Part shown: in pieces, positions 1 through 9,749 of the stretch | Position numbering within the stretch: the first letter of the stretch is position 1 | Layout: each line of letters starts with the position of its first letter | Origin: CAZSNT01 sp964607765 | Lineage (GTDB): Bacteria; Verrucomicrobiota; Lentisphaeria; Oligosphaerales; JABHEG01 | Direction: 5' to 3' | Length of the DNA: 50,962 nt | Assembly (NCBI GenBank): GCA_964607765.1 | Contig: CAZSNT010000059.1 | Coordinates: 1 to 50,962, forward strand | Notes under the pieces: generated by a model | Told to the model about the DNA's origin: nothing | Seen by the model: only the letters and a program-made list of their open reading frames with translations | The model's database searches: none | Made by a program: the position numbers and the translations under genes

Positions 1-114
1 AGTGGCGAATTCAACCGGATTTCGTCGTCCCAGGCACGAGGCCGTGGGGGTCGTTTCGCGGGTTAGCTTACCGCGCGCGCCGACCATCTGTCTCTCAATC
101 CAGCACCGCAACAT
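1..114 (-). CDS. possible 5' end of a hypothetical gene, cut by the window edge
   Basis: An ATG at 112-114 on the minus strand opens a frame of 38 codons that stays open to the edge. It lies 20 bases downstream of the von Willebrand A gene and on the same strand, where a further operon gene would be expected. No Shine-Dalgarno sequence is convincing and no family is recognised. It may be chance. Confidence 0.2.
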   Translation of the reverse strand, partial: MLRCWIERQMVGARGKLTRETTPTASCLGRRNPVEFAT

Positions 115-134
115 CCCAGCAATCCGCGGACGCG

Positions 135-2297
135 CTATTTCAGTCCGATGCGGCGTCTGCAGTACCAGTCCGCACCAAACGTGAGAGCGGCCACGAGCAG
201 CAGGAGCCATGACCTGGTCCAGTTGATCCGTGTGCTTTTCAGCGGCACATCGGCGCTCAGCGGCACGCTTGCGACGGCCTTGATATCGGTGTATTTCCAG
301 AAGCGGCCGTCCGTGATACGGGCCAGGTCCGCCAGGACATCGCCCCGGTAATCCGTCTCCGCGGTTTCGTCGCCGAGGTGTTTGGCGACGAAGTGCGCCT
401 GGTGTTCGCGGCTCTCCTCCGGGAGCTTGATTCGGTAGTCGACCTTGTATTCGCCCACCTGTTCGGGGAAGAGCAACCCCGTGTAACGCCCGCTCTGTTC
501 CGCGGACGGGTTGAGGTCGAGATCGCGCGCTTCACCGTCGGGCAGAGTCACGGTGCACGAGACCCGGGCATCCGGCGAGGGCAGGAAGTCTGTTCCGAGC
601 ACGTCGACGTCCAACTGCACAGGTTCCCCGACCCCCGCTTCCCGGCCGTCGCTGTGGGCGGTGATGCGCGGTTTGCTGCTGGACGCCAGCCAGACCAGGA
701 GCGCTTGCCAGAATGCATCGTGCGTGTCCTTGCCTGCAGCGCTCGCCAGCCGCCAGCGCCAGCTGTTTTCGAAGCCCAGGTAAGCGACGCGACCGCTGCC
801 GTACCGCTGTGCGCCGAGTCCGACGCGTTCCGGTGCCGCAGTCGAGACCGCGGCGCGTGCTCCTTTCTTGAGAGCTGTCGGGAAGCAGGCTGGCTCGCCC
901 GGGGCCACGGGCAGGCCGCGCGGGCTGTGCAACACGCCGGTCCGTCCGGTATCGAAGATGAAGTTCGGGTTGGCCTGCAGGCGGACGGTTCGCGGTGGCT
1001 CGTGCGGTTCAGCGGGCGCCACGGGCAGCATGTCGGCGATTGCCTCGGGCACATCGCTGAGCGGGCCGAAGGCCAGCAGGCCGCCGCCTCGATTCTCAAC
1101 GAACCCGGCCAGCGCCTTCACCGCGGCCTCGGACAGGCCGGGCAACACGCGTGTGTCCAGGAGCACGGCCTCGAAGGCGTTATATACGTCTGGCTCGTGC
1201 GGGAAGCCCGTGCCTGATTCGTCGTCAGGCAGACCCGTTGAGTAGAACGTGTTCTTACCCGTGCGGATCACCGAGCCGAGGCTGAACTGTTCGCTCTCAC
1301 CCGTCACGAGACGCAGGAATTTGTATTCCCAGTTGAGGTGAGCGCCCAGATAGAGCACGCGGAACACGTCCGGGTCAGCCACACGCATGCCGATGTAGTC
1401 TACGTCTGTTTCGGGCCGGGAATCGCCCGGCACAGGTTTCACGCGCAGCCGGTACATCTGGAAACCCGCCGCCCACGGCGTGACGGTGAAGCTCACGGTG
1501 GCGCTGCCGCTGTGCGGCTCGAGCTCCACGCTCTTGTTCAGCACAGCCGACGGGCCGGACAGGGTGAGCTCTGCGGTGACAGCATCTCCCAGCGTGTTTT
1601 TCACGGTGGCTTTGAGCACGGTCGGCTCGTCCTTGACCACGGACACTGTCTCGTCCGTGAACCGCACGCGCACGTCGCCGGCGTGGCGTGTCTCGCCGAT
1701 GCCGATGCACGAGACGGGTATGCCGCGGTTGCGGAACGGCTTGCTTGCCTCGGGTACTGACCGGCCCGCATTCGAGTGCCCGTCAGACAGAACAACGACT
1801 CCCCCCAGCGGGATGCTGGAGAACTCAGCCAGGCAGCGTTCCAAGGCGTCTCCCAGCGCCGTCTTGCCCGGCAACGGGCTCAGCTCCAGACCACGGTCGG
1901 CGTGCATCGTCTCGCTGAACAGAAAGGTCTTGACACGGTAGGCAGATTCCAGGCGCGCGCGCAGAGAGTCGGGTGTGTCCCGGGACAGTGCGTTGCGCAC
2001 GACGTCGAGTCGTGCCGTGGCCGCCTCGCAGTCGCGGACATTCATGCTGTTGGAGCAGTCGGCCAGGAGTGCCACTCGGAACCCGTCCCGATCGGGCTGC
2101 GTCATGCGTCTGTACGGCTGCAGCAGCAGCAGGAGCAGGGCGAGCAGTGAAGCGAGCCGGAGCGCGGTAAGGGCAGTGCGGTAGCGTGCGCCTACCGCGT
2201 CACGCAGCCGGAAGTGGTTCCAGACCGCAATCACCAGCACGGCCAGCAGCCATATGCCAATGACATGGGATGGAAACGGTGTGTCGAATCCGCTCAT
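135..2297 (-). CDS. membrane protein with von Willebrand A and glutamine-amidotransferase-like domains
   Basis: The 720-residue protein begins with two membrane helices (about 11-28 and 41-60). A von Willebrand factor A domain follows, whose metal-ion site is visible as DCSNSM at residues 80-85 (the DxSxS motif). The middle (about 340-560) resembles the glutamine-amidotransferase-like module common in such proteins. The last 30 residues hold another helix (WLLLLVAALTFGADW) with a basic tail, so most of the chain should face the periplasm between anchors. It lies 6 bases after the DUF4175-like gene, so the two are almost certainly co-transcribed. This pairing usually sits in MoxR/DUF58/BatA-type gene clusters tied to envelope or chaperone-like functions. 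The exact function is unknown. The family assignment is fairly secure from architecture. Confidence 0.8.
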   Translation of the reverse strand: MSGFDTPFPSHVIGIWLLAVLVIAVWNHFRLRDAVGARYRTALTALRLASLLALLLLLLQPYRRMTQPDRDGFRVALLADCSNSMNVRDCEAATARLDVVRNALSRDTPDSLRARLESAYRVKTFLFSETMHADRGLELSPLPGKTALGDALERCLAEFSSIPLGGVVVLSDGHSNAGRSVPEASKPFRNRGIPVSCIGIGETRHAGDVRVRFTDETVSVVKDEPTVLKATVKNTLGDAVTAELTLSGPSAVLNKSVELEPHSGSATVSFTVTPWAAGFQMYRLRVKPVPGDSRPETDVDYIGMRVADPDVFRVLYLGAHLNWEYKFLRLVTGESEQFSLGSVIRTGKNTFYSTGLPDDESGTGFPHEPDVYNAFEAVLLDTRVLPGLSEAAVKALAGFVENRGGGLLAFGPLSDVPEAIADMLPVAPAEPHEPPRTVRLQANPNFIFDTGRTGVLHSPRGLPVAPGEPACFPTALKKGARAAVSTAAPERVGLGAQRYGSGRVAYLGFENSWRWRLASAAGKDTHDAFWQALLVWLASSSKPRITAHSDGREAGVGEPVQLDVDVLGTDFLPSPDARVSCTVTLPDGEARDLDLNPSAEQSGRYTGLLFPEQVGEYKVDYRIKLPEESREHQAHFVAKHLGDETAETDYRGDVLADLARITDGRFWKYTDIKAVASVPLSADVPLKSTRINWTRSWLLLLVAALTFGADWYCRRRIGLK

Positions 2298-2303
2298 GTC
2301 TGC

Positions 2304-5300
2304 CTATTTCGTACGGCTCAAGTCCTTGAAGTACTGCTCGACGAGTTTGCGGTACTTCGCAGGGGGCGTGGATGTCTGACGACTCAGGCTGAGTCGTCGC
2401 TGTACCTCGGCGGCAAACAGGTGTTTTTCGAGCACGGAGGCAGCTGTCTTGACCAGCGTCAGGAGCCGCTGGCTGCCTTTGCCCGCGTTGTCTCCGGCCA
2501 TCCCGAAGGCCAACTCGTCGCCCACCCGCTGCAGCGCCTGGTCCTGCATTGTCGTGGCTAGCCGGTCAACCTGTTGCGACACCTGTTGCCGGATCTGTTC
2601 CAGCAGGTCCGCCTTGCGGTCGCCCGCGTTCTGCGCCTGCTGGATGCGCTGTCCCTGCTGTCGCAGCTTCTGCAGCTCGGCGAAGAGCTCTTCCCGGGAC
2701 ATTGCGGGCAGCAGTTTGGTCGCATCACTCAACATCGAAGCCAGGCTCTGCAGGGCGTTGGCAGCATCGACCTGATAGGTGCGTGCCCGGGAGAAGCGGC
2801 GGTACAGCAGCGCGTTCGCCGCGCGCGTCATCTTTGCGCCCGGGTTCGCCTTGCGCGTCTCCTGGGTCGCTGTGACCATGGCCCGGGCCGCGTCGGGGTA
2901 CATCTCCTCCATCTCACCCGCGCCGCGCTCGACTGCGGTCAGCAACTGCGAGCTGGCAGCTTTGATCTTGTCCTGCTCCTGTCGGGCGGCGTCTGCTTTG
3001 GCACGGTCCGTTTCTTTTGCGTCGGCGAAGGCTCGGCTCTTGTCGGCGGCGCCACGCTGCACGTCTGCCAACTGCTGGGCCATGCCGGCCAGACGCTGAA
3101 GCTCATTGGCTGACGCGCGGCGGTAGGCGTCCTCGAGCGAGCGCGCCGCGCTGCTCAGGTAGTTGTGGGCCCGCTGCCCGTGGCGCTGTGCCATGCGCAA
3201 CGCGTCGGACGTCAGCGCCGTGGCGCCACGCTCCATCTCGGAAGAGGCCGACTGCATACCGCGCGTCGCTCCGGCGGCCTCCGGCAGCTTATCCACTGTG
3301 GCGGTCAGCGCCTCCGTGTCCTCACGCAGTTCCTGCTGCGACTCAGCCAGCATCCCGGCGCGCGCCCCGGCTGTCTGCTGCTCCGCCTCGCGCCCAACCC
3401 GCTGGTTCAACCGATCCTGGCGCGCTTCCAGGCGGCGGAGGGCATCGAGCATGTTGCGAAGCGCCTGCAAGCGCTCCTGCCGTTCACGAGGGGACGCTTC
3501 GCGTTTCTTCTGTTGCTCTTTCTGCTGCTGGCCCTTTTCGCCTTCGCCTTGGCCCTGCTTGCTCTCTGCGGCGTTCTTCATCAGCTCGTTCTCGAGTGTG
3601 ACGAGCTTTGACAGGGCCCTGCCCTGGGGAGCCAGTGACTCCGGAATCAAGGAGCGCGTGACAAGCACCTCGGCCTTGCCAATGTCGTCGGCAGCGCTCG
3701 CCATCAGCCTGGACAGCTCCGAAGGTCCTTTCCCGGCCTCCAGTATCTCGTTCAACTTCCTCTTCGCCTCCACGTGCAGGTCTTTCAGGCTCCGGAGCAG
3801 CTCCGCGGCAAGGTCAGCTCGTTCGTCATCTGCTGCGGCCTGCGTGTCCCAGGTGAGTCGGAGCAGACGTTTCGATTCGGCGATCAGTTTGCTGACATCC
3901 ATCTCGCGTTTCTTGCCGCTGCCGTCCTTCTTCTCCGGCTTGATGTCAGGCCGGACCTCGATGAAGAACAACTCGGTGCGCGTGACCTGGGGGCTCGGCA
4001 CGCGGCGGTCGCATGCCTTGAAGAAGTAGGAGACCACATCGCCAGCCCGCAGCTTCATGGCAGCGGCGTCCAGCGTGTGCAGCACGGTCCGATCCACGAC
4101 ATTCTCGGGCGACTTCTCCCCGTCCGCGCCAGGCTCGGGGAACTGGAACAGGGCCATTTCCTTCTGTGGTGCGCCGGAGATCGAGTAGCAGAGCGCGACC
4201 CGGCCAAGCCCAAAGTCATCGCTCGCCCTGGCTTCGAGGTCGACCTTGCCGGCAGGGCGCACTTTGGTGTCCTTGCGCGGCCGCAGGGCGTCAACCACGG
4301 GCGGCAGGTCGGGCTCCGCTTTGATTGTCACAGTCGGCGTGCGCGTTGTCCGTCCGTTACTGTCTGCCAGCAGCACGGCGAAGGACAAGTCGTCCTGCAG
4401 CACGAGCTGATGCCGGCGCTCTGCCGTTCCGGCCTCTTCGAACGCGTTGGCGCCCTCGTCCGTCTCAAGCGTTGCCTGCACGCCGCCGGGCACCTTCAGC
4501 TCGATCGTAATCGTGCTGCCGACCACCGCGGAGCAGTTGCGCAGCTCCGCCAACTCAGTTGGCTCGTTTCCCGTGTAGGCCGGTGGCTCGATGTGTATGG
4601 CCGCTCCGAGTACGGCAGGTGGTGTGTATGGCGTCAATGTGAACCACGCGCTGGCCAGAGACGGGGTGAGCACACGGTACCGCACCGGCGTCTGCAGATC
4701 ATAGAACGTGAAGAAGAAGCTGTCTTTGCTGTCCCGGTTCATCACGAACCGGCCTGGTCCGTCCGCAACGAACTGGATCTCCGCGTCGCCGGCCCAACGC
4801 AGTACCTCGGCCGTCACCGTCACGTCTGCGTGTTCGGCGGCTTCGCGGTTACCCGGCCGGACAACCAAGCCGCTGTTCGTGCCGCCCCGCCAATCGCGGA
4901 AGAAGAAACGTGCCTTGGCCACGGCCTCGGTGCGGACGGCGATCAGAACGATGCCCGCAAAGAGCGTCACCGGCACGAGCAGCCGCCGGAGGCGCAGGTG
5001 TGCCGGGAACACGCTGGCCAGGAAATCGAAGTCGGCCGTCTGTGTCTGCACGTCATCGAGCAGCGCGGCCGCAATCCTGCCCCGGTCCGCGGTTGCTTCG
5101 TTCTCGATCTCGACAGCGCAGACCACCGCGTCCATGAACTCGGGCCGCGCCCGCTCGACGGCAAGCGCCACATCCACCGCGGACGGGGCGTTGACCAGGA
5201 TGCGTGACACCTGCACGAGCAACCACACGGCTGCCGCGCCCGCGAGCCCGGCCAGCACCGCGAACAGGACCGACTCACGCATCGGCGTGATGCGATTGAG

Positions 5301-5435
5301 CACATCGGCCAGAATCGTGGCGGCCCCGAGCGCGCCCGCGCCCGTGGCACACGTCCAGACCAGTTGTCTGCGCCGGATGATGTTCCGGGCCGCAATCAGC
5401 GCCCGGCTCAGAGGTTGTTGCGTCGGCGTTGTCAA
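2304..5435 (-). CDS. DUF4175-like large membrane protein with long coiled coil
   Basis: This 1043-residue protein has three predicted membrane helices near the N terminus (about 25-46, 55-80 and 151-168). A beta-rich region follows (about 190-480). The second half is rich in Gln, Glu, Lys, Arg and Ala and looks like a long coiled coil (about 490-1020), including a Q/K/E-rich stretch around 640-665. The arrangement matches the DUF4175/TIGR02302-like proteins found beside von Willebrand A membrane proteins. The start is a TTG at 5433-5435: an in-frame stop lies three codons upstream and no good ATG follows nearby. It is the first gene of a minus-strand operon and has a plausible promoter 40-70 bases upstream. 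Function is unknown; an envelope-spanning structural or signalling role is an inference. Confidence 0.7.
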   Translation of the reverse strand: MTTPTQQPLSRALIAARNIIRRRQLVWTCATGAGALGAATILADVLNRITPMRESVLFAVLAGLAGAAAVWLLVQVSRILVNAPSAVDVALAVERARPEFMDAVVCAVEIENEATADRGRIAAALLDDVQTQTADFDFLASVFPAHLRLRRLLVPVTLFAGIVLIAVRTEAVAKARFFFRDWRGGTNSGLVVRPGNREAAEHADVTVTAEVLRWAGDAEIQFVADGPGRFVMNRDSKDSFFFTFYDLQTPVRYRVLTPSLASAWFTLTPYTPPAVLGAAIHIEPPAYTGNEPTELAELRNCSAVVGSTITIELKVPGGVQATLETDEGANAFEEAGTAERRHQLVLQDDLSFAVLLADSNGRTTRTPTVTIKAEPDLPPVVDALRPRKDTKVRPAGKVDLEARASDDFGLGRVALCYSISGAPQKEMALFQFPEPGADGEKSPENVVDRTVLHTLDAAAMKLRAGDVVSYFFKACDRRVPSPQVTRTELFFIEVRPDIKPEKKDGSGKKREMDVSKLIAESKRLLRLTWDTQAAADDERADLAAELLRSLKDLHVEAKRKLNEILEAGKGPSELSRLMASAADDIGKAEVLVTRSLIPESLAPQGRALSKLVTLENELMKNAAESKQGQGEGEKGQQQKEQQKKREASPRERQERLQALRNMLDALRRLEARQDRLNQRVGREAEQQTAGARAGMLAESQQELREDTEALTATVDKLPEAAGATRGMQSASSEMERGATALTSDALRMAQRHGQRAHNYLSSAARSLEDAYRRASANELQRLAGMAQQLADVQRGAADKSRAFADAKETDRAKADAARQEQDKIKAASSQLLTAVERGAGEMEEMYPDAARAMVTATQETRKANPGAKMTRAANALLYRRFSRARTYQVDAANALQSLASMLSDATKLLPAMSREELFAELQKLRQQGQRIQQAQNAGDRKADLLEQIRQQVSQQVDRLATTMQDQALQRVGDELAFGMAGDNAGKGSQRLLTLVKTAASVLEKHLFAAEVQRRLSLSRQTSTPPAKYRKLVEQYFKDLSRTK

Positions 5436-5476
5436 ACGAAATCATCTCGCAGTAAGCGGTTGAATACAGCAGGCTG

Positions 5477-5505
5477 ACTATAATCCCCGATTCAGCGTTT
5501 GGTAA
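5477..5505 (-). promoter_or_regulatory. candidate sigma-70 promoter of the DUF4175/VWA operon
   Basis: Reading the minus strand, TTACCA (5505-5500) and TATAGT (5482-5477) are separated by exactly 17 bases. The -10 box matches the consensus in 5 of 6 positions and the -35 box in 4 of 6. It lies about 42 bases before the TTG start of the large membrane protein. The call is by inspection only. Confidence 0.4.
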
Positions 5506-5565
5506 GCGCGGGGAGGCGAGTGACGCGCGGGACGGGCATGTCAGCGCGCGCAACCGTCGAGCCGC

Positions 5566-5956
5566 TCAGGCCGGAGTGCGCTCCTCGTCCTCGAGGCAGA
5601 GCTCAAGGAGAGCCTGCGGGGACGGGTGGACCGGCGTGCCGTTCAGGCTCCCGCCGCGGCGGCGCGCATTGGCCAGAATGGCGGAATTGGGCTACTTGGC
5701 GACCTGCTTGATGTCCTTGGGGCGGACCTGTTGCGTCCACTTGACCTCGACCGGGTGGCAACGCCCGTCCTTGATGTAGGCTCGGAGTCAGCCAGAAGCG
5801 CACGCAGTGGAAGATGAAGGGATCGGTGAAGATGATCCTCCGCGCCTTCTTCGGCGCAGCAGTCAGAGAATGCTCCAGGAGCGTGGACTGAGCAAAGACC
5901 GCATCCATTCTCGACAGCAGACCAATGCAATCGGAGACCGTCCTGTGGTGGTCGAT
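5566..5956 (-). pseudogene. decayed C-terminal remnant of a DUF4143-type ATPase
   Basis: On the minus strand, one frame (5956 to about 5800) reads HHRTVSDCIGLLSRMDAVFA, then KKARRIIFTDPFIFH. This is typical of the C-terminal half of AAA+ ATPases with a DUF4143 domain. A second frame resumes at about 5781 with HPVEVKWTQQVRPKDIKQ, the family's characteristic late motif. It then hits a TAG (5694-5692), after which similarity continues in frame (PNSAILANAR) to a natural-looking stop at 5566. The gene is therefore broken by a frameshift, by loss of the stretch between the two motifs (roughly 60 residues in intact relatives) and by a nonsense codon. The N-terminal ATPase half is absent and the next gene begins just beyond it. 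Intact members are solitary accessory ATPases often seen near mobile DNA. Confidence 0.7.
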
Positions 5957-6044
5957 GCAAGTGGCAGTTGACGACCTGTTACCGCTGCCCTATTGTGCAG
6001 CCGCAGGATGCTCCTATGGAGACCTGAGGAAAACGGAGGGGACC

Positions 6045-9000
6045 ATGGTACGCCTGTCACGCGGCTTGCTCGATTGCCCAGAACCAGCTCGGCTTCTCGG
6101 CGCCTGCTCGCACTGTCTGGCAGCCGGGATTCTGCTGCTGCACGCGGCGGTCTGCCAAGCGCCGCCCCTGACGGCGGTCGAGGAAGGCGCACAGCCCGTG
6201 AAGCCCGGGTTCGGCAGTGTGTGGGGCACAGTGGTTGGCGAGGCGGGGCACCCCGTCGCCGGGGCGCGGGTCCGGGCCATTCGTGTGCCGAGACGTACCC
6301 CGCTGGTGTCGTTTGAGCCTGCGCTTGACGCCGTAACGGATGCCCTGGGCGCGTTCGAAGGCTACCTGCCCCCGGATAGCTACACGGTCTGGGTCACGAA
6401 AGGCGACCTGACATCCGACACCAAGCCGCGGCACGCGATGGGCTGGCGGATCCAGGCTGGCAAGGAGTTGGGCGATCAGCGCGTCGTGTTGCGGCCGGGC
6501 CGCCGTGTCCACGGCCGTGTCACACGCCAGGTCAGCGGCAAGCCGGTGGCTGGGGCCAGGCTGATTGTCGACACCGGACATATGGCCGTGACCGACACGT
6601 CGGGGCGCTATGAGATCCGCGGTGTGGGCCAGGGCGAGCATCCGGTCGTTGTAACCGCGCACGGCTGCGCCTTGGTGCGTCGGCGCTTGCCCCCATCCAT
6701 CGCTCTGGATCACGAAGAGAACTTCGAACTCGACCCCGGCTACACCGTGCGCGGTCGGGCGATCGATGAGGCCGGGAATCCCGTGGCTGGCGCGTTGGTT
6801 TCCAGCCGCTTCGGTGGCTGCTGGCTGCACGTCTCCCTGCGTCGCTGCGTGACGGACGCCGACGGCCGTTACGCCTTGCCTGGGCATTCCTGGGACGAAG
6901 AGCCCCCGGAACTGGAGATCTCGCATCCGGACTATGCCGACGACGAGAAGGAGGACTTGCATCTGCCGACTGCCGGCAACGACTTGGACTTGGACCTCGT
7001 GCTGACCAGAGGCTTTGCAGTGGAGGGGGTCGTCCTCGACCCGGACGGCGAGCCCGTGCCACTTGCGCAGGTTGTCCCGTATTTCCATGAGCGCGCCGCT
7101 GTGCGCACGGACGCCGCCGGACGTTTCCGGATCGGCAAAATCCCGCGAGGCATGCAGGGCGTTCTCATGGTTGTGCCTTACACCTTCGCACCTGCCTACC
7201 AGGTGTTCCGGCCGGGCAAGGGCGCAGATGTGCCGCAGTTGACCCTCCGTGTGGAGAAGGGCTGGCGTGCCACAGGGCGTGTTGTGGATTCGGACGGCAA
7301 GCCAGTGGTTGGGGCCTCCGTAAGTCCCCGGATGCTGATCAGAGAGGGACGGGGAGAGAGGTGGGAGGAGTTCGGGAGTGGCGCCCGGACTGATGAGCGC
7401 GGGCGGTTCGGACTGCGCAACATGCCCGCGAGCGGAGTCGTGGTTGATGTCTCGCGTCTGGGCTGGGAATCGGTGCGGGAACGGCCCCTGGAGAAGGACG
7501 GCGAAAACGTCATTGTGCTCGAACGCTTGGGCGTCGTTGTCGGCGAGGTAACGGATGCGGCTACCGGCCGCCCTGTCAAGGCGTTCACGGTGAAGTTGAG
7601 CCGCCCGGGCGGTTCGTCGCGCGGCGGCGGGGATTTCGTGTCGGACGACGGGCAGTTCACGGTGCCGAGGGTGTCGACAGGTACTTCGGTCACACTGACC
7701 GTCGCAGCCGAAGGCTACGTGCCCACACGCCTGAATCGCGTCCTGGCACATCCCCGCGATTGGGAGGGTTGGCCCGTAGCGATCAAACTGGGACAGGGGC
7801 GGGCGCTGCGCGGGGCAGTACGTGACGCGGAAACGAGAGACCCAATAGTGGGGGCGGAGATCGCGTTTTTCGGTTCGGACTGGGATTCCGAGTCGTGGTA
7901 CGGGCTCTCCATCGAGCTCCTTGACCGACCACATCGCGGGCCCCAGAAGGTCGTGCGTAAGACGACGACCGGAGCCGACGGCCGTTTCGAGCTCCACGTG
8001 GGTGAGGGAATGCCCTACACGATGCTGGTAGCCCGGCATGCGGACTACGCACCCACCCTGCTCCACGATCCTGCTTTCGACGAGGACAACAACTTCACGC
8101 TTGCACGTCCGGCTGCGCTGTCCGGCTCGCTCAAGACGGTCCCGGGGCTCGATGTCGCCAAAGCCGCACTCACGGTGTGGATCAACGACCTGACGTTCGG
8201 CGGACGACAACGCATCGGGCCTGACGGCAGTGTCCACATAACCAATCTGCCGCCCGGGTTGGCCAGGCTCTGGGTGTTCGGGGGCAAGAAGGACCATCCC
8301 AAGGGAGTCCCGACCCGGGTCGCCGACATCGTCTTGGAGAGCGGCAAGACCGCGATCCTGGACTTCAGCAAACTCGAGAGCCACGTGCTGCACGGGCGCG
8401 TTGCGCTGGGCGGCTCGCCGGTCGAAGACGCCGTGGTTTCCGTCCACGGGGTGGGCCCGGGCTTGCTACGGGTGCCCCTGGGAGTCGCGCGGACAGCTGC
8501 AGATGGCTGTTACAGGATCGTGAACCTGCCGGCTACCGAGCTGACCGCTTTTGTGCAGCGTGGTGAACACTCAGCCCCCAACGCCCTGGTACGCAATCAG
8601 CTCCCTGTCGATCTGCGAGAGGGGGATGCGGACCTGGACGTTGAGTTTCACACGTGCCGCATCGAGGGAAGGCTGGTCAGTGCCGAGGACGGCAGCCCGA
8701 TCAGCGGCGAGTATGGGAGTGCCTGGCGCATGCTGAACGGTGCGGAGCCGCCGAGTCTGTGCTTGGAGGCGATCGGCGGGAGCGGCGCCCGCCAGCTGAG
8801 TTTCTTCGTTGGCAGGATCCGCGGCCGTGGCGCGAAACGCCTGGGGCTGCGTGCAGCGCGACAGATTGGTGTACGCGTGGCGGAACAGGCGTACGAGAAG
8901 TCTGATCGCGAAGGCAGATTCGAGATACGGCACTTGTCCCCCGGTCGCTACCGAGTGCGCTACAAAGACGGGGGCCTGGAGTTGCCGCTGCTGACACCGG

Positions 9001-9749
9001 AGTTCAGTCTTGACAGAGACGGCGAGACCCACCAGATCACCGTTCGCGTGCCCGCTTCCGCCCCGCTCGCCCTGCGCGTGGTGAGCCAGCCCACGGGCGA
9101 GCCGATTCCGAACGCCACGCTTTCGATCTTCACATCCGACGGTGTCTTCCTGGCCGCGGGCCGGTTTGTGCCGCGCAAGGAGGCCAGGGAAGTGCCCGAC
9201 CGCACGCTGGTTCTGCCACCCTACGAGTCGCTCACAACGGACGGGGAGGGCCTCTGGGGCTTGAAGAGCGTGCCTCAAGCCACGTATGGAGCTTGGGTTG
9301 TTGCCCCGGGGTATGCTGCCACCTGGGTCGCGCCGGTCGAGACCGGCGTTACGCCGACACGCATCGCGCTGCCGCCGGCTGCAAGGCTCGAGTTCGTGCC
9401 CGATACTGGTCTGTTTGCCAATCAGAAGCTGGCCTATGTCGTGTACCGCCTGCACCGCCCCGACGACAGCATCGCCTTCCCCGCAGGACAACTATGCCCG
9501 ACAGCGGCGTTGCCCGATACCGGAGCGGCAGCGCTCACGCCCGGCAGGGCGTGCCGCATCGACAGTCTCGAGCCCGGGCCGCGCCGCGTCGAATGGGCCG
9601 TGTACCCGTTCATTCCTGATCCGTTCCTGTCCTGGGTGCTGCCGACACGCGCCTACGAGCCCATGGCCACCGGTTCGGCCAGCGTCACGCTCAGCGCGGG
9701 AGCGACTTGTACTGTGCCGCTGGCCAAGCCGCAGACAGCAGGGGAATGA
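6045..9749 (+). CDS. giant exported protein of carboxypeptidase-regulatory-like repeats
   Basis: The 1234-residue protein begins with a hydrophobic export-signal-like stretch (about residues 18-36). It then consists of about eleven successive beta-sandwich modules with the carboxypeptidase regulatory-like pattern: a G-x-V start, then G-x-P-V-x-G-A, then a T-D-x-x-G-R-F/Y segment and a closing L-P-x-G. Clear examples are VHGRVTRQVSGKPVAGARL, YTVRGRAIDEAGNPVAGALV and WRATGRVVDSDGKPVVGASV. No catalytic domain is visible. I chose the ATG at 6045 because GGAGG sits 8 bases upstream; a longer frame from 5925 would run into the DUF4143 remnant. It stands alone, with no operon partner. Such proteins are common in PVC bacteria and are presumed to act in adhesion or envelope structure; no specific function can be given. 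Confidence 0.8.
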   Translation: MVRLSRGLLDCPEPARLLGACSHCLAAGILLLHAAVCQAPPLTAVEEGAQPVKPGFGSVWGTVVGEAGHPVAGARVRAIRVPRRTPLVSFEPALDAVTDALGAFEGYLPPDSYTVWVTKGDLTSDTKPRHAMGWRIQAGKELGDQRVVLRPGRRVHGRVTRQVSGKPVAGARLIVDTGHMAVTDTSGRYEIRGVGQGEHPVVVTAHGCALVRRRLPPSIALDHEENFELDPGYTVRGRAIDEAGNPVAGALVSSRFGGCWLHVSLRRCVTDADGRYALPGHSWDEEPPELEISHPDYADDEKEDLHLPTAGNDLDLDLVLTRGFAVEGVVLDPDGEPVPLAQVVPYFHERAAVRTDAAGRFRIGKIPRGMQGVLMVVPYTFAPAYQVFRPGKGADVPQLTLRVEKGWRATGRVVDSDGKPVVGASVSPRMLIREGRGERWEEFGSGARTDERGRFGLRNMPASGVVVDVSRLGWESVRERPLEKDGENVIVLERLGVVVGEVTDAATGRPVKAFTVKLSRPGGSSRGGGDFVSDDGQFTVPRVSTGTSVTLTVAAEGYVPTRLNRVLAHPRDWEGWPVAIKLGQGRALRGAVRDAETRDPIVGAEIAFFGSDWDSESWYGLSIELLDRPHRGPQKVVRKTTTGADGRFELHVGEGMPYTMLVARHADYAPTLLHDPAFDEDNNFTLARPAALSGSLKTVPGLDVAKAALTVWINDLTFGGRQRIGPDGSVHITNLPPGLARLWVFGGKKDHPKGVPTRVADIVLESGKTAILDFSKLESHVLHGRVALGGSPVEDAVVSVHGVGPGLLRVPLGVARTAADGCYRIVNLPATELTAFVQRGEHSAPNALVRNQLPVDLREGDADLDVEFHTCRIEGRLVSAEDGSPISGEYGSAWRMLNGAEPPSLCLEAIGGSGARQLSFFVGRIRGRGAKRLGLRAARQIGVRVAEQAYEKSDREGRFEIRHLSPGRYRVRYKDGGLELPLLTPEFSLDRDGETHQITVRVPASAPLALRVVSQPTGEPIPNATLSIFTSDGVFLAAGRFVPRKEAREVPDRTLVLPPYESLTTDGEGLWGLKSVPQATYGAWVVAPGYAATWVAPVETGVTPTRIALPPAARLEFVPDTGLFANQKLAYVVYRLHRPDDSIAFPAGQLCPTAALPDTGAAALTPGRACRIDSLEPGPRRVEWAVYPFIPDPFLSWVLPTRAYEPMATGSASVTLSAGATCTVPLAKPQTAGE

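Noticed and set aside
3774..5207. 477-residue plus-strand frame opposite the DUF4175-like gene
   Set aside because: No family character and no start signals; the minus-strand gene has coherent membrane and coiled-coil features.
6057..8447. 796-residue open frame antisense to the giant repeat protein
   Set aside because: It is a shadow of codon bias in a GC-rich gene. It has low-complexity composition, no recognisable domain and no ribosome binding site, whereas the sense frame has repeated domains.
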